In this document: positions 27,434 to 40,017 of the stretch, piece after piece | Position numbering within the stretch: position 1 is the stretch's first letter | Layout: the number at the start of each line of letters is the position of its first letter | NCBI GenBank assembly: GCA_028023455.1 | Contig: JAQFVV010006857.1 | Coordinates: 60,001-124,000 of the forward strand | Source of the DNA: Epiperipatus broadwayi | Taxonomy: Eukaryota; Onychophora; Udeonychophora; Euonychophora; Peripatidae | Direction of reading: 5' to 3' | DNA: 64,000 nt | Position numbers and translations under genes: made by a program | The notes under the pieces: generated by a model | Told to the model about the DNA's origin: nothing | Database searches by the model: none | The model's input: the letters and a program-made list of their open reading frames with translations, nothing else

Positions 27434-27671
27434 TAATTTTTTTTGTAACATTATTTTGAACTTAAAATTTAATCTTTAATAACAATGAATATTCTAATAA
27501 AAATTGCTTATATTCAATTTTTTTACATTATTATTATCAAATAATAAAATATATTCCAAATCTATATTTCCAACATAACTGTATCATAATAATATATAAA
27601 GAAGTATGTTTAAAATATATATGTAAATAATTATTAATTAAAGAGAAAGGATTTCCACCTTTAATATATGC

Positions 27672-27955
27672 ACTGTAATGATCTTATAATAGTTTAACGA
27701 TGTCATGTTAAGTATTGAGAATACTCTTAAACACAAGATAGAGACTTTTGAAAAGATAAGAGTGACCATCTTATCTTTAAACTTATATTATAATTATATA
27801 GGCTAATCTGAAGCATCTTAGTTTGAGAGTATGAAGATGTTCTCTATTCACTTTTACATCCATTATTTTTTTCACTTATCTTTTCAAAGTCTCTATCTTC
27901 GGAGTATCCTCAGAACTCAACATAACATCGTTGAGCTATTGTAAGATCAGTACAG
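27672..27955. repeat. Foldback element related to the 334-bp repeat family
   Basis: The arms begin CTGTAATGATCTTATAATAG and end CTATTGTAAGATCAGTACAG, with AAGATAGAGACTTTTGAAAA answered by TTTTCAAAGTCTCTATCTT. The middle (CTTAGTTTGAGAGTATGAAG) and arms resemble the reverse strand of the repeat at 4404 (CTTAAGTACTGGAAGTGAG... and AACACAAGATA). It looks like an inverted-duplicated derivative of that family. Confidence 0.65.
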
Positions 27956-28609
27956 AACATATATGGCAAAAATGTATATAATTTTAATTTTTGTTAATAA
28001 AGATTTTACTTAAAATAAAATAAAAAATTAACTGTATTATAATATTCTGACTTGACTGATTATTTGGTTTCCCTGTATAATAGACTATTCAGAACATTTT
28101 TGATTAACAATCAGTAACCTGTGCTTCAATTTTCTTCATAACCACCAAATATTCAATATCTATTATTTTGTTATCTAAAACAATATAAAAATTTATCTTT
28201 TCTATAGTGCCACGATTTTATATTTTATAGTATTTTTGATCTTCCTTTTATTCTAGAGGTTCTATCTATCATAACAAAAAAGTACCACAAGTTAATATTT
28301 CTTTCAAAAGCATTATTATAGCACATTTCTTAGTGACTTTCTCTATACCAATACTTCCACAAAAACAAAAAAATTGCGAATCATCTAATTAAATAATATT
28401 TTTAAATATATTTTTATACTTGAATAATAAAAATGGAATTAAATAATAATGACATTTTCAGTTTTTTTATATGCAATGAATTATTATAAACTTAGATGTG
28501 TTGAGCCTAAAAAAAATTAAGTGGAGTCTCACCATAGGTAGGAAGATAATATAGTCATATGGTCACTGATCACATGATTACCATAGTTTTTTAAAATTGA
28601 TTAATATTA

Positions 28610-28990
28610 CAGTTTATAAACATCACGCTATATAAAATAAATAGTTTATTTACATACATTTAATTTCAAATAAGAATGACGTATTGTAAATTCTAGTAAA
28701 TTTCGCCAGCGTCATTCATTCAAGCACATAAAAAGTAATTTAAAGTGATTGTTTAATATCTTCATGCTCTCACTTTCAAATACTTAAGATTTGCCCATAC
28801 ATAAGCATTTAGGTTTGAAAAGATAGATGGATTCATTCTATCTTTTCCAAAGACTTATCTTGTGTTTGAAGTGGGAATATTCATTTATTGTTAAAAATCT
28901 ACAAAGCGCATGTGCAATAGCTTAATGTTGATTATTAATATTAGTTTATAAACATCGCGCTATATAAAATAAATAGTTTATTTAATTACA
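28610..28990. repeat. Diverged copy of the 334-bp repeat family, one unit plus part of a second
   Basis: GTTTATAAACATC.CGCTATATAAAATAAATAG occurs near 28610 and again near 28941, about 331 bp apart. The unit between them shares AGAATGACG, GTCATTCATTCA, TACTTAAGATTTGCCCATA and ATAAGCATTTAGG with 4404-5022. The same period at two loci 24 kb apart shows that the family spreads or keeps a tandem structure. Confidence 0.75.
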
Positions 28991-31900
28991 TAAATAAATT
29001 TTTACCATTTTGGCCTATTTTACACATATTGATAAAACACCAGTATTCCAAAACTTTCATATTTATTTTTGAAACATTCCTCATCATTATTATAATTATT
29101 AAGTCATCATTAATTGCATCTTAAAAATATACACAAAGTCTATACATTCCATAGTGCATTAGTCAAGGGAAAAACTAAACTGATAAAAAATCTGGTCAAA
29201 TGTGCTTATCCGTATACTATATGAATACCTATAATATATATTAATTTTTAATTGTATATGATACAAAAGCAAAAATTAATGATTCTAGCCTAAAATTTTT
29301 CAAAATAAATGAGATCAAAAATCTTCTAATATCACAGCTCTTTTATATCAGATAACATGATATAACAAAACATATGCTTAAAAAGTATAGTTTCTCTTTT
29401 ATGAAAATATTGAATTGTTAAAAAAACTGTCATTTTTTCCATTATTTATTCTCAAAATGTCAATAGAAAAATTATAATAATTAATATTGTATAATATTCT
29501 ATTACTTTTACATCAAGAAACAATTTGTAAAACAACATTCAAAAAGTGGTTCAACTTCTATTACTGGATTTTTAATGCTAATAATATATAATCTACTCAT
29601 TAGATGGAGCTATATATAACCTGCATCATCGATGCAAAAAATAACTAATTGATAAAAAATAAAATGCTGAATTTATTCTTAATATGGATACAAATATATA
29701 TTAAATAAAAGCAAAAAAAAAAAAAAATAAAATAGTAGAATGAAGACAAATAAAATGTATGTAGAAATGCAAATTCATAATAAATGAAATTCAGAAAATA
29801 AAACTATTTTTTGCAAGTCTATCAAATGCATATGTTAATCAAAAAGGGATTATTTGTGGAACAATAAAAAAGTGCACATCATAAAATACACTTATGCCAA
29901 ATTGTACATTATCTTAAGGTTCAGGGTTATGAACTATCCAGTGGCACAGCAAGCAGTGTGAAACTTTACAAATGACTTCAATTTTTTATAACTTAGATAT
30001 ATTTTTCATTATTCCCTAAATGAGGTGCTTTTGGCTCATACCTGCATTTGATTTATGAATTTTTTCCCCTTAAAACAATTATTATCTATTGCTTTCTTTT
30101 ATTTAATACACATTTTATTGCTTGCTTTTATTTGATACATTTGTTGGCAGGAACAGTTTTCTTTTTGAAATTTCATTTCTTATAGATATGCATTTGGCCT
30201 AACATCTGCATTTGATTTGCTAAGGAGACTGCTTAAATATTTATCGATGTATCATTTGCTTTCTTTCAATACACATTTTGTGCATTCACTACTTTTTACT
30301 TTCTTTTATTTAATACATATTCTTCATTTGCTTTTATTTAATAGGCTTATTGTCATTTTATTTTTGGAATTTGAATTTCTACATACATTTTATTTATTGA
30401 TATAATTTTTTGTTAAATAATTTATTTATTTATTTATTTTTTTTGATAAATAAATTATTTTTATTTTCTTGATTTTACTTAAAATATAGTTGTGGTCATA
30501 AATTCAAGAATAAATATAAACATTTTATTTTTTATTGATTAGTTATTTTTTGAATCAATGATTATTGATTAGTTATTTTTTGAATCAATGATAATGACTA
30601 TGTAGCACCAATTAATGCAAAGACCATACACTGCTTGCATTGCAAAATTTTTTTATAATTAATTAAATTATTATTATTTTATTAAATTAACCATTTTAAA
30701 GAAATATTTGTTAATAAATCACTTTTAGTTTAATACAAAAAAATTATATTTAATTTTATTCAATTAAAACTATTTAAATTTATTTTTTAAAAAAATAAGT
30801 AGTCCAAAAATCTTTTTAAACATTTCACCTTTTTACAGTTAAACTATAAATTACAGATACTTAATTGTTTCATAAAATTTCCGAATCTGAAAATGGTCAA
30901 AAACCAAGGCTTTAGTATATATTATGTATTATTCCAATAATAAAATATTAAACTTTCAATTTGTATATACAAACACAAAACTCTTTTAAATTAGAATTAT
31001 TTGCACTTATAATAAATTTAAAAAAAATAAAATTTTAATACATACGAAGATTAAGTTGTACTTAGAACTCTGTACATGTTACATACACTATATACAAGGA
31101 ATTCCATAAAAATTTTGCAATCAGGCATCCAAATTCCAGTTACATTCTTAGTTGGAGAATTATTATTTAAATTATAAAATAAAAATTACAAGAATTTCAT
31201 GATTTAATCTTCCATCTTATATTTTGACCTATATTCAGGACTAATATAAAAATATAGGAACAAAATTTCTATTTAGTTGAAGAAAATTACCAATACAATA
31301 TCTTAACTTAGATATTTATCTAATAAAGTACAAACATATATGTATACAGATTTTAAATTTTCTACAAAATCTCAACTGATTACCATAAATATTAATCATT
31401 ACTCTATATTCTTTTATATTGTCTTGTTTTAAAATTTAAGAAAAAGGACAAGAAATACTTTTTATTATGTAAAATAGAGTTTATTTTCATTTGGAATGAC
31501 AAATATAATTTTTAAAGTAAATTTTTTCACCCTCCCCTAACATTGTCTAAATTATTTTATAAAAGCAATATTTTGATAAAGAATGGTATACATGATTCAA
31601 TTATGTTTTAATTAATTCTTGCTTCATTTTTTTCATTTAAAAGGGAATTAAAATCGACTTTTGTTTTTACTTTTACTTTTTTTTTAAAAAAAATGCAAAT
31701 TAAAAATATACATATTACATTTGATATTAGAAATATAAATTACATTTATAAATAACACAGATTAAATATATATTTTTTAAAAAAAAAAGAAAGAAGTGAA
31801 ATAAATTTATACAATATACATAAAAAGTAACCTTAGTGAGAACGGAAGACTGTCCCCAATGCTGCAATGATATTAATTTGAACTTTATTCCAAAGTAAAG

Positions 31901-32160
31901 TGTAATTCATTGCAATGTATGAGTATTTAATTTTTCAACGTTATAAAAATTATAAAGAAGGGGGGGGGTGTATTTTAATAATTTATTTAAATAAAATTTC
32001 TAAATGCTCTTTTTCGTGACCTGATCTCATTAGAATTTCAGCATCAGCAAAATTTATGGCAGGAAATACAACTTGCAGCTCTTGGATATCTTTTCACAAC
32101 ACAAGATTGCAAAAAAAAAAAAAAAAGACTAATGATAACTAATAAGCACACAGCCAATAT
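28991..32160. other. AT-rich DNA downstream of ARL5, with a short repeated patch
   Basis: No gene is seen. At 30020-30330 fragments such as TTTTATTTAATACA and CTGCATTTGATTT repeat imperfectly. A 32-bp unit ending TTTTTTGAATCAATGAT is duplicated at about 30533-30597. GCAAGCAGTGT at about 29949 faces an inverse ACACTGCTTGC at about 30629, so the region may be a small decayed TIR element. The G-run at about 31963-31969 is simple sequence. Confidence 0.3.
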
Positions 32161-32714
32161 GTACATAGTACATTTATTGCTTGACCAATTCATTCAACTA
32201 TTTGAATGATTCAAAGTCTCATCATATGGTGAGATTAATTTTTTTTTTTTTTTTACAACCATAATATACTTCAAATTTTATATTAAATAATAAAAATAAT
32301 TCAAAACAAATTAAAAACTGGTATTAAAATTGTAAACAAAATTCAATAAAATCAAAATTTTAGTGATTTTTTTTTCCTCAATAATTTGAACCATCTCAAT
32401 TAGGAAAACTAATCCCATGACTCAGAAAAAAACTACTCACTGTATGTTGTGAAATATAAAAACTCTTGGCAGGATAAAAGTTTTTAACCTTTCTTTTTTA
32501 AAAAAAATTATGGCAAAGTTATGAATCCAAATAGCTGTTTACCGTGGTCATGTTAGTCTGTGTCAAATGAAAGGACACTTGTTTCTTGAGCATGATGAAG
32601 TCAAGTCATCAGGAGTAATATCTTTGGCCATCGACCATCCCAATTATAATGAAATGGATCAGTTGACTTGACAATCCTGAGACATTTTCTATATTCTACT
32701 AAAATTCTCCAGTG
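32161..32714 (-). promoter_or_regulatory. Probable 3' UTR of ARL5
   Basis: This is the sequence following the ARL5 stop codon on the minus strand. It is richer in mixed sequence than its surroundings (32560-32670). The first minus-strand AATAAA is at 32173-32178, about 540 nt past the stop, a reasonable poly(A) signal. An inverted pair TCAAGTCA / TGACTTGA lies in this UTR. The extent is inferred. Confidence 0.4.
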
Positions 32715-32760
32715 CTATTTCTTTAATTGCGATGCAATCCATTCTAAACCTTGATATAAT
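32715..32760 (-). CDS. ARL5: ARL5-like small GTPase, last coding exon
   Basis: A minus-strand acceptor TTATTTCAG ends at 32761. The exon then supplies one base completing a split glycine codon, followed by LYQGLEWIASQLKK and TAG (32715-32717). ARL5 proteins end in a very similar helix (pattern G-L-x-Q-G-L-E-W-x-x-x-x-L). The phase (one base left over) fits exactly the two-base overhang of the exon at 52770-52921, which ends in TGEG. This tiny exon is too short for ORF calling and was found by reading splice sites. The product is an Arf-like GTPase of the Golgi (ARL5 group, linked to GARP tethering at the trans-Golgi). Only the C-terminal 65 or so residues lie in this window. Confidence 0.88.
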
Positions 32761-32969
32761 CTGAAATAATAATTGTATAATTTTATTTTTTTTTAAATTA
32801 TTAAAAATTTCTACAAAATATAAAAAAAGACTACTCTAATATAAACATTAAGAAATTTAGAAAAAAAAAAAGGCTTTTCACTTTTTATCTTAAAACATTA
32901 TTTTTCATTATAGATTTTATTAGTTCTTTACAAAAAAAAAAACATGTTAATATGACAACTTTCTCAAAA

Positions 32970-33690
32970 GCCTTACTGTACATTACTCTAATTTTCATAT
33001 TCATAATTATTTCCCTTGATTAGATCATCAATTTCTTTAGTCTTCAACTTTTTTTCCCCCTTCTATCTTCTACAGATCCCTTCTCATATATCTCCCATAA
33101 TTATCATTCACTTTTACAATTTTGTAATAATTATTTAATTTCTTTAATATTTCTTTTAAACCCTATTCTTCCAACTTGTTATTTCCATTTCTCTCCAAAT
33201 CCACAACTCAAAAATCTCAATTTTTTTCACTTTTCTTTTTTTATTTATCCATTTTAACAAAACTAACAAATCTTCATCTTAATTATAACTTTAATAATCC
33301 AGAAAATAATTTCCTATCTCTATTAAAAATTGTTAATCATTCTAATGTCTTTGTTGCTATTTTCAGCATATTCAATTTCCTAAATATTAATCTATTGTAA
33401 AATTTTGATAACTGTTAGTTATTTTTTTATCACCTCAAATCTATAATTGTTATTTTAGATTTAAATGTAATATACTGATTTTTATCCTAAACTATTAACC
33501 ATTTTCTTCAAGATATTCTTGAGATCTGAAATCAGTGTCATATCATTAGCAAAGTAGATGAAATAAACATTATTACCCTAGTGCCAACTCATTATAAAAA
33601 ATAATTGCATATTAAGAATTTAAATAAACATTAAAATCAGGAGATAGATAAAACTTTGTCATGCACTCCTCTCTCTATCTATCTGTTCTT
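32970..33690 (-). mobile_element. Decayed RTE/BovB-like LINE fragment in the ARL5 intron
   Basis: Minus-strand reading gives a worn RT B-region (KFYLSPDF for the usual QGC.LSP.LFN, near 33640) followed by NVYFIYFANDMTLISDLKNI (33571-33512), which is the YADDTTLMAESEEEL box with DD changed to ND. Further on, LIFRKLNMLKIATKTLE (about 33380-33330) sits where the EIKRRI.....A..L block is expected. Many stops: a dead fragment, truncated at both ends. Same orientation as the host gene. Confidence 0.65.
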
Positions 33691-36670
33691 TAAACAATTT
33701 TTATTTAAAATGTACAAACAATTTTCATTACTAATTTGAAAAAAAGAAAAAACTTTCTAAAGATAACTAAATTTTTCTTTTTTCTTCTATAAATTTCATT
33801 TCAATGATTTCATTTTAAAATACATATCAAAACATAAATTCTTCTTTAGATTTTTAACTAATTTTCATATTAAAATTAATTATTTAATAGTAATTATTAT
33901 ATATATATATAATCATCCACACATTTATATACTACACAATTTTTTGTTGTTAATCACCAGAACCTATTTTCAAAAATTTGCACAACCCACTAATAGTACC
34001 TAATTAACCAAATATCAAAAAAATATTAAAAAAAAAAAAAAAGTGTAATAAATCAATTCCAACTATAGTACTTAATTTGATTTTTTAAATTTTCTTAAAG
34101 ACTAGTTATTATATATTTAAACTTTTATAAGTGGTAATTAGATTTTAATGCCAGGTATATGCCAATTAAAATTATATCAACAATTTGTTGACAGAATTTA
34201 AAAAAATGCATAACTAAAAAAATAAAAATTACCATCAAATCCTAAAGTAATCAAAAATAAAATTTATTACATAAAGTCCCTGAAGATAAAAAAAAAAGTA
34301 AGAAAAATAAACAATAAAAAATGAGTTTTGCATTGAGTATATCACAAATATACATTCAAATCTACCATGTGCTGAAAATAAATTAATCTTTGTAAGTTCA
34401 ATTTACTTGACACATATTTTCTGATTGTTTTTATAAAATTTATTCATATATAAAAATATTGTTAAATAACAATGTAAATATGATAAAATAAAATAATTAA
34501 CATTATAAATATTTTTTTTGATAGATTATCTTCATATTGTAGTTAAGCTAAAATGAGAACAAGTACATAAGAACAAGGTTTTGAAGGACTAATATTCTTA
34601 GTAAATAAGATAAGGTCCAAACTGCATTCTTCACAATTCAATATTAATTATATTTTTTATGTATAAAAATATATTCCATCATGTTGTTTATTAGAATAAG
34701 CCTGCAGGGAGTTTAGTCTTAGACAAATAAAAATTAACAATTCTATTTGAAAACCTTAATTCAACTACCAATACATGATATAATTATAATAAATGGTCTT
34801 GGTTTGCAATAAAGCATCATCTAAAAAAAAAAAAAAAACATCAAGACTTTCCACTCAATAGATAACTTTTAGATAAGCGCTTGGCTTTGGGTTAGTATTT
34901 TTAGATCTAGTGTCTGAACCTACCCTGACACCTCTCTGAGGAGTGCCAAAGCATGAAACCATGGTCAGGGGTTTGGGGAGGGGTTCCTGACAGAGATATT
35001 TTAAGTGCTGGCTCTGGCTAAGCATTTATCATAAAGCTTGTAGAGGAATTGACAATCCTCACTGTTTATAAATCTCTTTTATAATACTAGTATTATCAAT
35101 TTCTCATAGATGATATTTTATTATATACTAAATACTTATATTTTTATCATACATTTATTCATACTGAAATAATTGGTTTGGTTTTAAAACAGAATGATTA
35201 ATTCTTACTTGCCCAAAGTTCAGATTAACTGCTAACATATTTTATCTAATATTTGCTAATTATTGTATGTGCTCAGATTATTTTTTTTGAGGAACATTTG
35301 AGTGTGTATGCTACCTTTTTGATTGTAATTAATATTTTCAGAAATTACACAAAAAATTCACATATGAATCAAAGTATCTTAATATATATAAATCTTCTTG
35401 CATCTATTAATTTGTACTGGATGCCATTAACCTATGTAGAGTTTCATCTTTGTTTTAACAAGTTGTATAAGGATAGGAAATGGTAATGATGCGGAAACAT
35501 TTGTTATATATACATGTGTAGAAATTTCATTGCATGATATTGAAGCTACACATATATACATATTAAATATATATATATGTTTGCTTCAACATTCACTATG
35601 GTTTAACTAAACACTCTGAGTCCAACCACAGTGAATGTAGGCTAAATTTAAATTAAATAGAAACTTTAAAACATTCCATAAATTTTATGAAATAAAATTA
35701 AAAGATTTTATTTTAGATAACAAAATAAAATTCCTACTCATTAGAGAAAAAGATTAGTTAGACAGGAATAATCTAATTAAAAACATTGTAATTAAAAATA
35801 AGATAACAGAACAATGGATTGGAATGTAAGATGGCCAACAAGTTAGGTATAAATTGAGAACTTGTCTATTGTTCTCTCTTTTTTACCTGACTCAGCTCTA
35901 CTGCTTGGACCAAAAAACAGCCACAAAGATATTTTTATTGGAGAAGAAATAGAGTTAATTTTTTGGAAAGAGCTCTCTGCAACCAAGAAAATATCTTAGC
36001 CCCCTGCTGAATAAATTCTTAAGCCACTAGCCTTCTATAGACAAGAAGAAAAAGAACTTAAAATGTGTGCTGTAGGTAAAATGGCGGAGTAGACTTTTCT
36101 CTCTATCTCTTGATCATTTTCCTGGCTGTTGGAGCTTGAAAGATATAATAACCCAAGAAATGTAGAGTGCTAGAATAATTTTGCCTGACAAATTCCTGCT
36201 GCTATAAATGGATAACCGAGGACAGAAATCACCCTAAGCCATCAGTACGAACTGCTGACCAGAATGTCTTCATGGCTATCTAATAAACACGCAATTTTAA
36301 ATAGTTATCGGAAACTTTAATTTTCATTTATATTTTGGCTTAAATCATAAACTTAAGCCATTTATGTATTATAAGTATAATATGTTGACACATATATATA
36401 TTGTAACATAATAAAAGGTCGCTCAAATAATTATAGATGGTTACAATATAACTATTACCATATAAGTGAAGGAGTTCAAATATCAAAAATTATAAGCAAA
36501 TTATGAGCAAATTATTAATAACAAGTATTATAAACTCAGGTATATGGTAAAATCTCATGAAGTGAGTTTACTAGTAATTTCAATAAAATATAACTCAGGT
36601 ATACAGACAGTAGATCTTATCCACTTTCATTTCTTGGTTTGATGTTAAGTGCATGTTTAAACAAATACTA
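33691..36670. other. ARL5 intron, AT-rich with short repeats
   Basis: No exon is seen. At 34868-35032 a worn inverted repeat (GATAAGCGCTTGG ... CTAAGCATTTATC) surrounds a GC-richer centre. At 35583-35640 ACATTCACTATGGTT faces AACCACAGTGAATGT. At 35820-36260 two related stretches (ATGTAAGATGGCC..., GGTAAAATGGCGG..., each followed by a T/C-rich tract) look like an unclassified dispersed repeat present twice. Confidence 0.35.
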
Positions 36671-36679
36671 AGTGAATAT

Positions 36680-36775
36680 GGTCTAGCAGGGCGCCACTAG
36701 ATTATCTGAATCTAGACATGGTTATATCTAATAACCTTTCACATGTACCGGGTTTGAATCCCCTTTTTGGTACTT
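36680..36775 (+). repeat. tRNA-like SINE candidate
   Basis: An A-box-like TGGTCTAGCAGG and a B-box GGTTTGAATCC lie on the + strand. An anticodon-arm-like hairpin (TAGAT....ATCTA) and a second hairpin (GGTTAT...ATAACC) lie between, and GTACC...GGTAC closes the T-arm region. The box spacing (about 72 nt) is too long for a standard tRNA, so this is a tRNA-related repeat at best. No target duplication was found. Confidence 0.35.
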
Positions 36776-37396
36776 TATTTCTAATAAAAATGGAAGATTT
36801 TGCTTTTTGAGCCATATCACTATACGCACTAATATTTAGGTAAAAGTAAAACAACTATAAACTAAAGTGGAGTATATTAGACATAAATCATTTCTCAGAT
36901 CTTAGCATAACAAATGTGTTTCAATGTTTTTATAAGTTTACTAGCTCAGATTATATATAACTAATTTAGGATGGCAATTCACTCATCCTTGCATGAAATA
37001 GATGATGGGATGTGGTTATAATAATACTAAGAGATCACTAAATATTATAAAATCAATATTTATTTATGGCCTTTAAACAGTTAAACAGCTCATTAATTAA
37101 AACGTTGATGACGATGATGATGATGATAATAATAACGATAATGACAAGGGTTTCAACTACAGCTCTAGGACTAAGCCTAAACATAAAACTAATTTTTATA
37201 AAGAAATTCATAATTATTGCTTAATTTTAGCATATTTACTTATATCTTAAATAACTAATTTTCAACCATTGATGATGATGAATAATCACACTTAACAAAG
37301 ACTACACTTAATGAAATATATACGCCTCGTTTAATAAAACAAACTAATATTTATTACTACATTTCTAACATATACATAAAAATTTCTAGATAAATA

Positions 37397-39709
37397 TGAA
37401 AATTGACATGAATAATAATAATAATAATTGATTATATAACAATCCTCAGATTAATTTTAAGTTCTTCCCCCTTTCCCTTCAAATGTATTTTGTATTAAGT
37501 TGGACGTCACATTGACCATGATTTTCACTCCATGAGAAAAGTATTTCAAGAAAAAAAAAAAAAATTATCTGCTCATTAGCACACATACTTTAAAAATCCA
37601 ACATGTAAATAGAATGTAAAAAAAAATGTTAGTAGAATTGAAAGAGCAAGTTTTAGAAACAAGTTTTAAATTATTTTCTCCCCCCTCTCTTCTACCTCTG
37701 AAATGCTATACTTAATGAAACAAACTAATCTAATATTCTAACACTACTTGTTACTCCACATTCAATCGCAATTATACACATATAAAATATCATTATGTAT
37801 GTGCGTGTTTTATCCCATGATAACAAAATATTATTTAAAACCAAAATAATAATATATTAGTTAAAACTAAAATCATAATACCATAAAAAAAAAATTGTTT
37901 TACACATTAATATTTTTCATAACTGTAAAATTAATAAACAAATAATTTTCATACATTCAAGATAATTTATGAAGCTCAAAGTTATTATTAGTAAGACATT
38001 CTTGTTTTTAATTGATCTGAATAGTCTTTATAGGTTCTTTAAATAAAATGTACCACTTTATTGCTAAAATGTTTATTAAGACTGATATCATAAAGAAAAT
38101 AGATATAAAAGGTCATATTACCGATCTTTTGTTTGTGGCGAATTTCCAAGGGTTCAAACTTGTCTTGTATATTGTCTATATTTCTGCAGCTACCATTTCC
38201 GTCTTACATGGGAACAATCTATTTCTTGAGGTGTATAACTATTTGATGATGATGACTCTATTGAGGTTATTTGCTTTAGTGGACAATTTGGAAATCATTA
38301 TATTAATTTTTCTTCTCTTCCTGTCAAGCATGTGGATGAAATACAGCAGTTGTTTTCACATTTATAAATTTTCTTGAGTTTAAAATCAGTTGTTGTAACA
38401 ATTAATTGGACTTGATGATTAATATTTATCAGTAGATTAATTCATCTTCTTTGAATGCAGGTGAATGCTTTCTTCCTTCTATTAAAAACATCTTATTTCT
38501 CTGGTCAGTTGAAAGGTGTAGAATATTATTTTAGACACAACATCTTTTCTTTCCTATGTGATGTGCAGCTTCCTCCAGATGGTCAGCAAATGGGACATAC
38601 ATATAATTTTTCTAGCCAGCCATTTCTTATATTTTCAACATTCAATTTTATAGTTTAATAATCTGAATCAATCACAATAATAATAATAATAATAATTCAA
38701 GACAGCTTTTTATATCCAATTTTTAGCTAACTTAACCAATCAGAGATAGCATCACTTGCTATTTTTGGACAAATTTGTTTTAATTAGATCTCTAATTTAT
38801 TTTCAACTAAATTATTTTTCAACTGAAAAGTTTAATCCTTTTTCCAGACACTTTTGTTTAAAAAAAAAAATAGACTCAATCCTTATTTCCTTTCTTTTCT
38901 TTTTTTTTAACATCCAGGTAACATTTCAAATCTTTGAGCTTCCTTCTTTAGATCTTGAGATAAGACAATTTCAAAATTAGAGTTCTCACCCATTATAAGC
39001 TCCCAAAGTGAAACAATCATTTACAAAAAAAAAAAAAAGATTGCTACAAAGATCGATATCTGATTAAACAGATTTCCTCTTTTAACAAAAAATTGTACAA
39101 AAAAAAATAATTTGACAGATTTAATACTTCCTTTTCTTTCAATATTTAGTAAATGTAAATTTCTGTATGTAATGTACACACATCCTTCATTCTTTCAAAT
39201 CATTCATAAACTAACATTAAATAATATAATTGCTAGCTTAGTAATTATAACCCAATTATTTAATTAAATCTGTAACTTTTAAATCCCACTTATAATTAAA
39301 GAAAAGCAAAATAAAAGCATAGAATAAAATATTAGAATTGATCAAGCATAGGTTAGTTTTAAAGAAAGTTAAAATGTTGAATATTTGAAATATAAAACAA
39401 TTAAATAATTTACACATACATTGCCTATATGTATGCATTATAACTTTGCTTTTTAACAGAAAATTTAAATATTAAATAGTTTAAATGTGTGTATTACCTT
39501 TCTATCAACACACAAACAAATAAAGCATATAATTGTTGACCCACTCTCTTTCTATCTAAAGCTTTTAGAACTGGACCTTGTAGGGTTTAAACTTGGATGC
39601 CCTACAACTTCCTTTATGGTTATATAAAAATGTGATGATGATTTTTGGTTTACCTTTTCTGCATGCACATTACTATAAATTTAGCTAGTGACTAAATTGT
39701 AATGGCACA
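37397..39709 (-). repeat. 3' LTR (2313 bp) of the LTR element
   Basis: It is nearly identical to 43213-45980, including the same AAT microsatellites. On the minus strand it begins TGTGCCATTACA and ends TCAATTTTCA. It contains short ORFs on the + strand (38048-38377, 38455-38658) repeated unchanged in the other copy. They are antisense to the element and not accepted as genes. Confidence 0.75.
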
Positions 39710-39710
39710 A

Positions 39711-39724
39711 CTTTCTCCCCCTTC
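39711..39724 (-). promoter_or_regulatory. Polypurine tract
   Basis: GAAGGGGGAGAAAG on the minus strand, one base before the TGTGCC start of the downstream LTR. This is the position where plus-strand DNA synthesis is primed in LTR retrotransposons. Confidence 0.6.
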
Positions 39725-40017
39725 GGATAAAATCATCAGCACTTTTGTTTTAACTATATTTAAAAAAAAAAAAAAATCCTAACTAATAAATACACTAATA
39801 ATATATATATAAAAAAAAATTTCTAACTACTGGTAAATATCATATTTTTCATTAGAAAACCTAAAAGTAATTTATTTGGAGATCTTTGCCAAGCTATTCT
39901 GCTGAAGTATAAGGGATCAAACTCCTAGCATTATAGGTTCCCTTGTTCCCCTCAAGAGCAGCAAGCATAAAGGCATTTTCTCCTATTTTCTTGGTAATTT
40001 GGAATGGCTTTTTCTTT

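Noticed and set aside
37106-37150. GAT/AAT microsatellite
   Set aside because: Ordinary simple repeat of no special interest.
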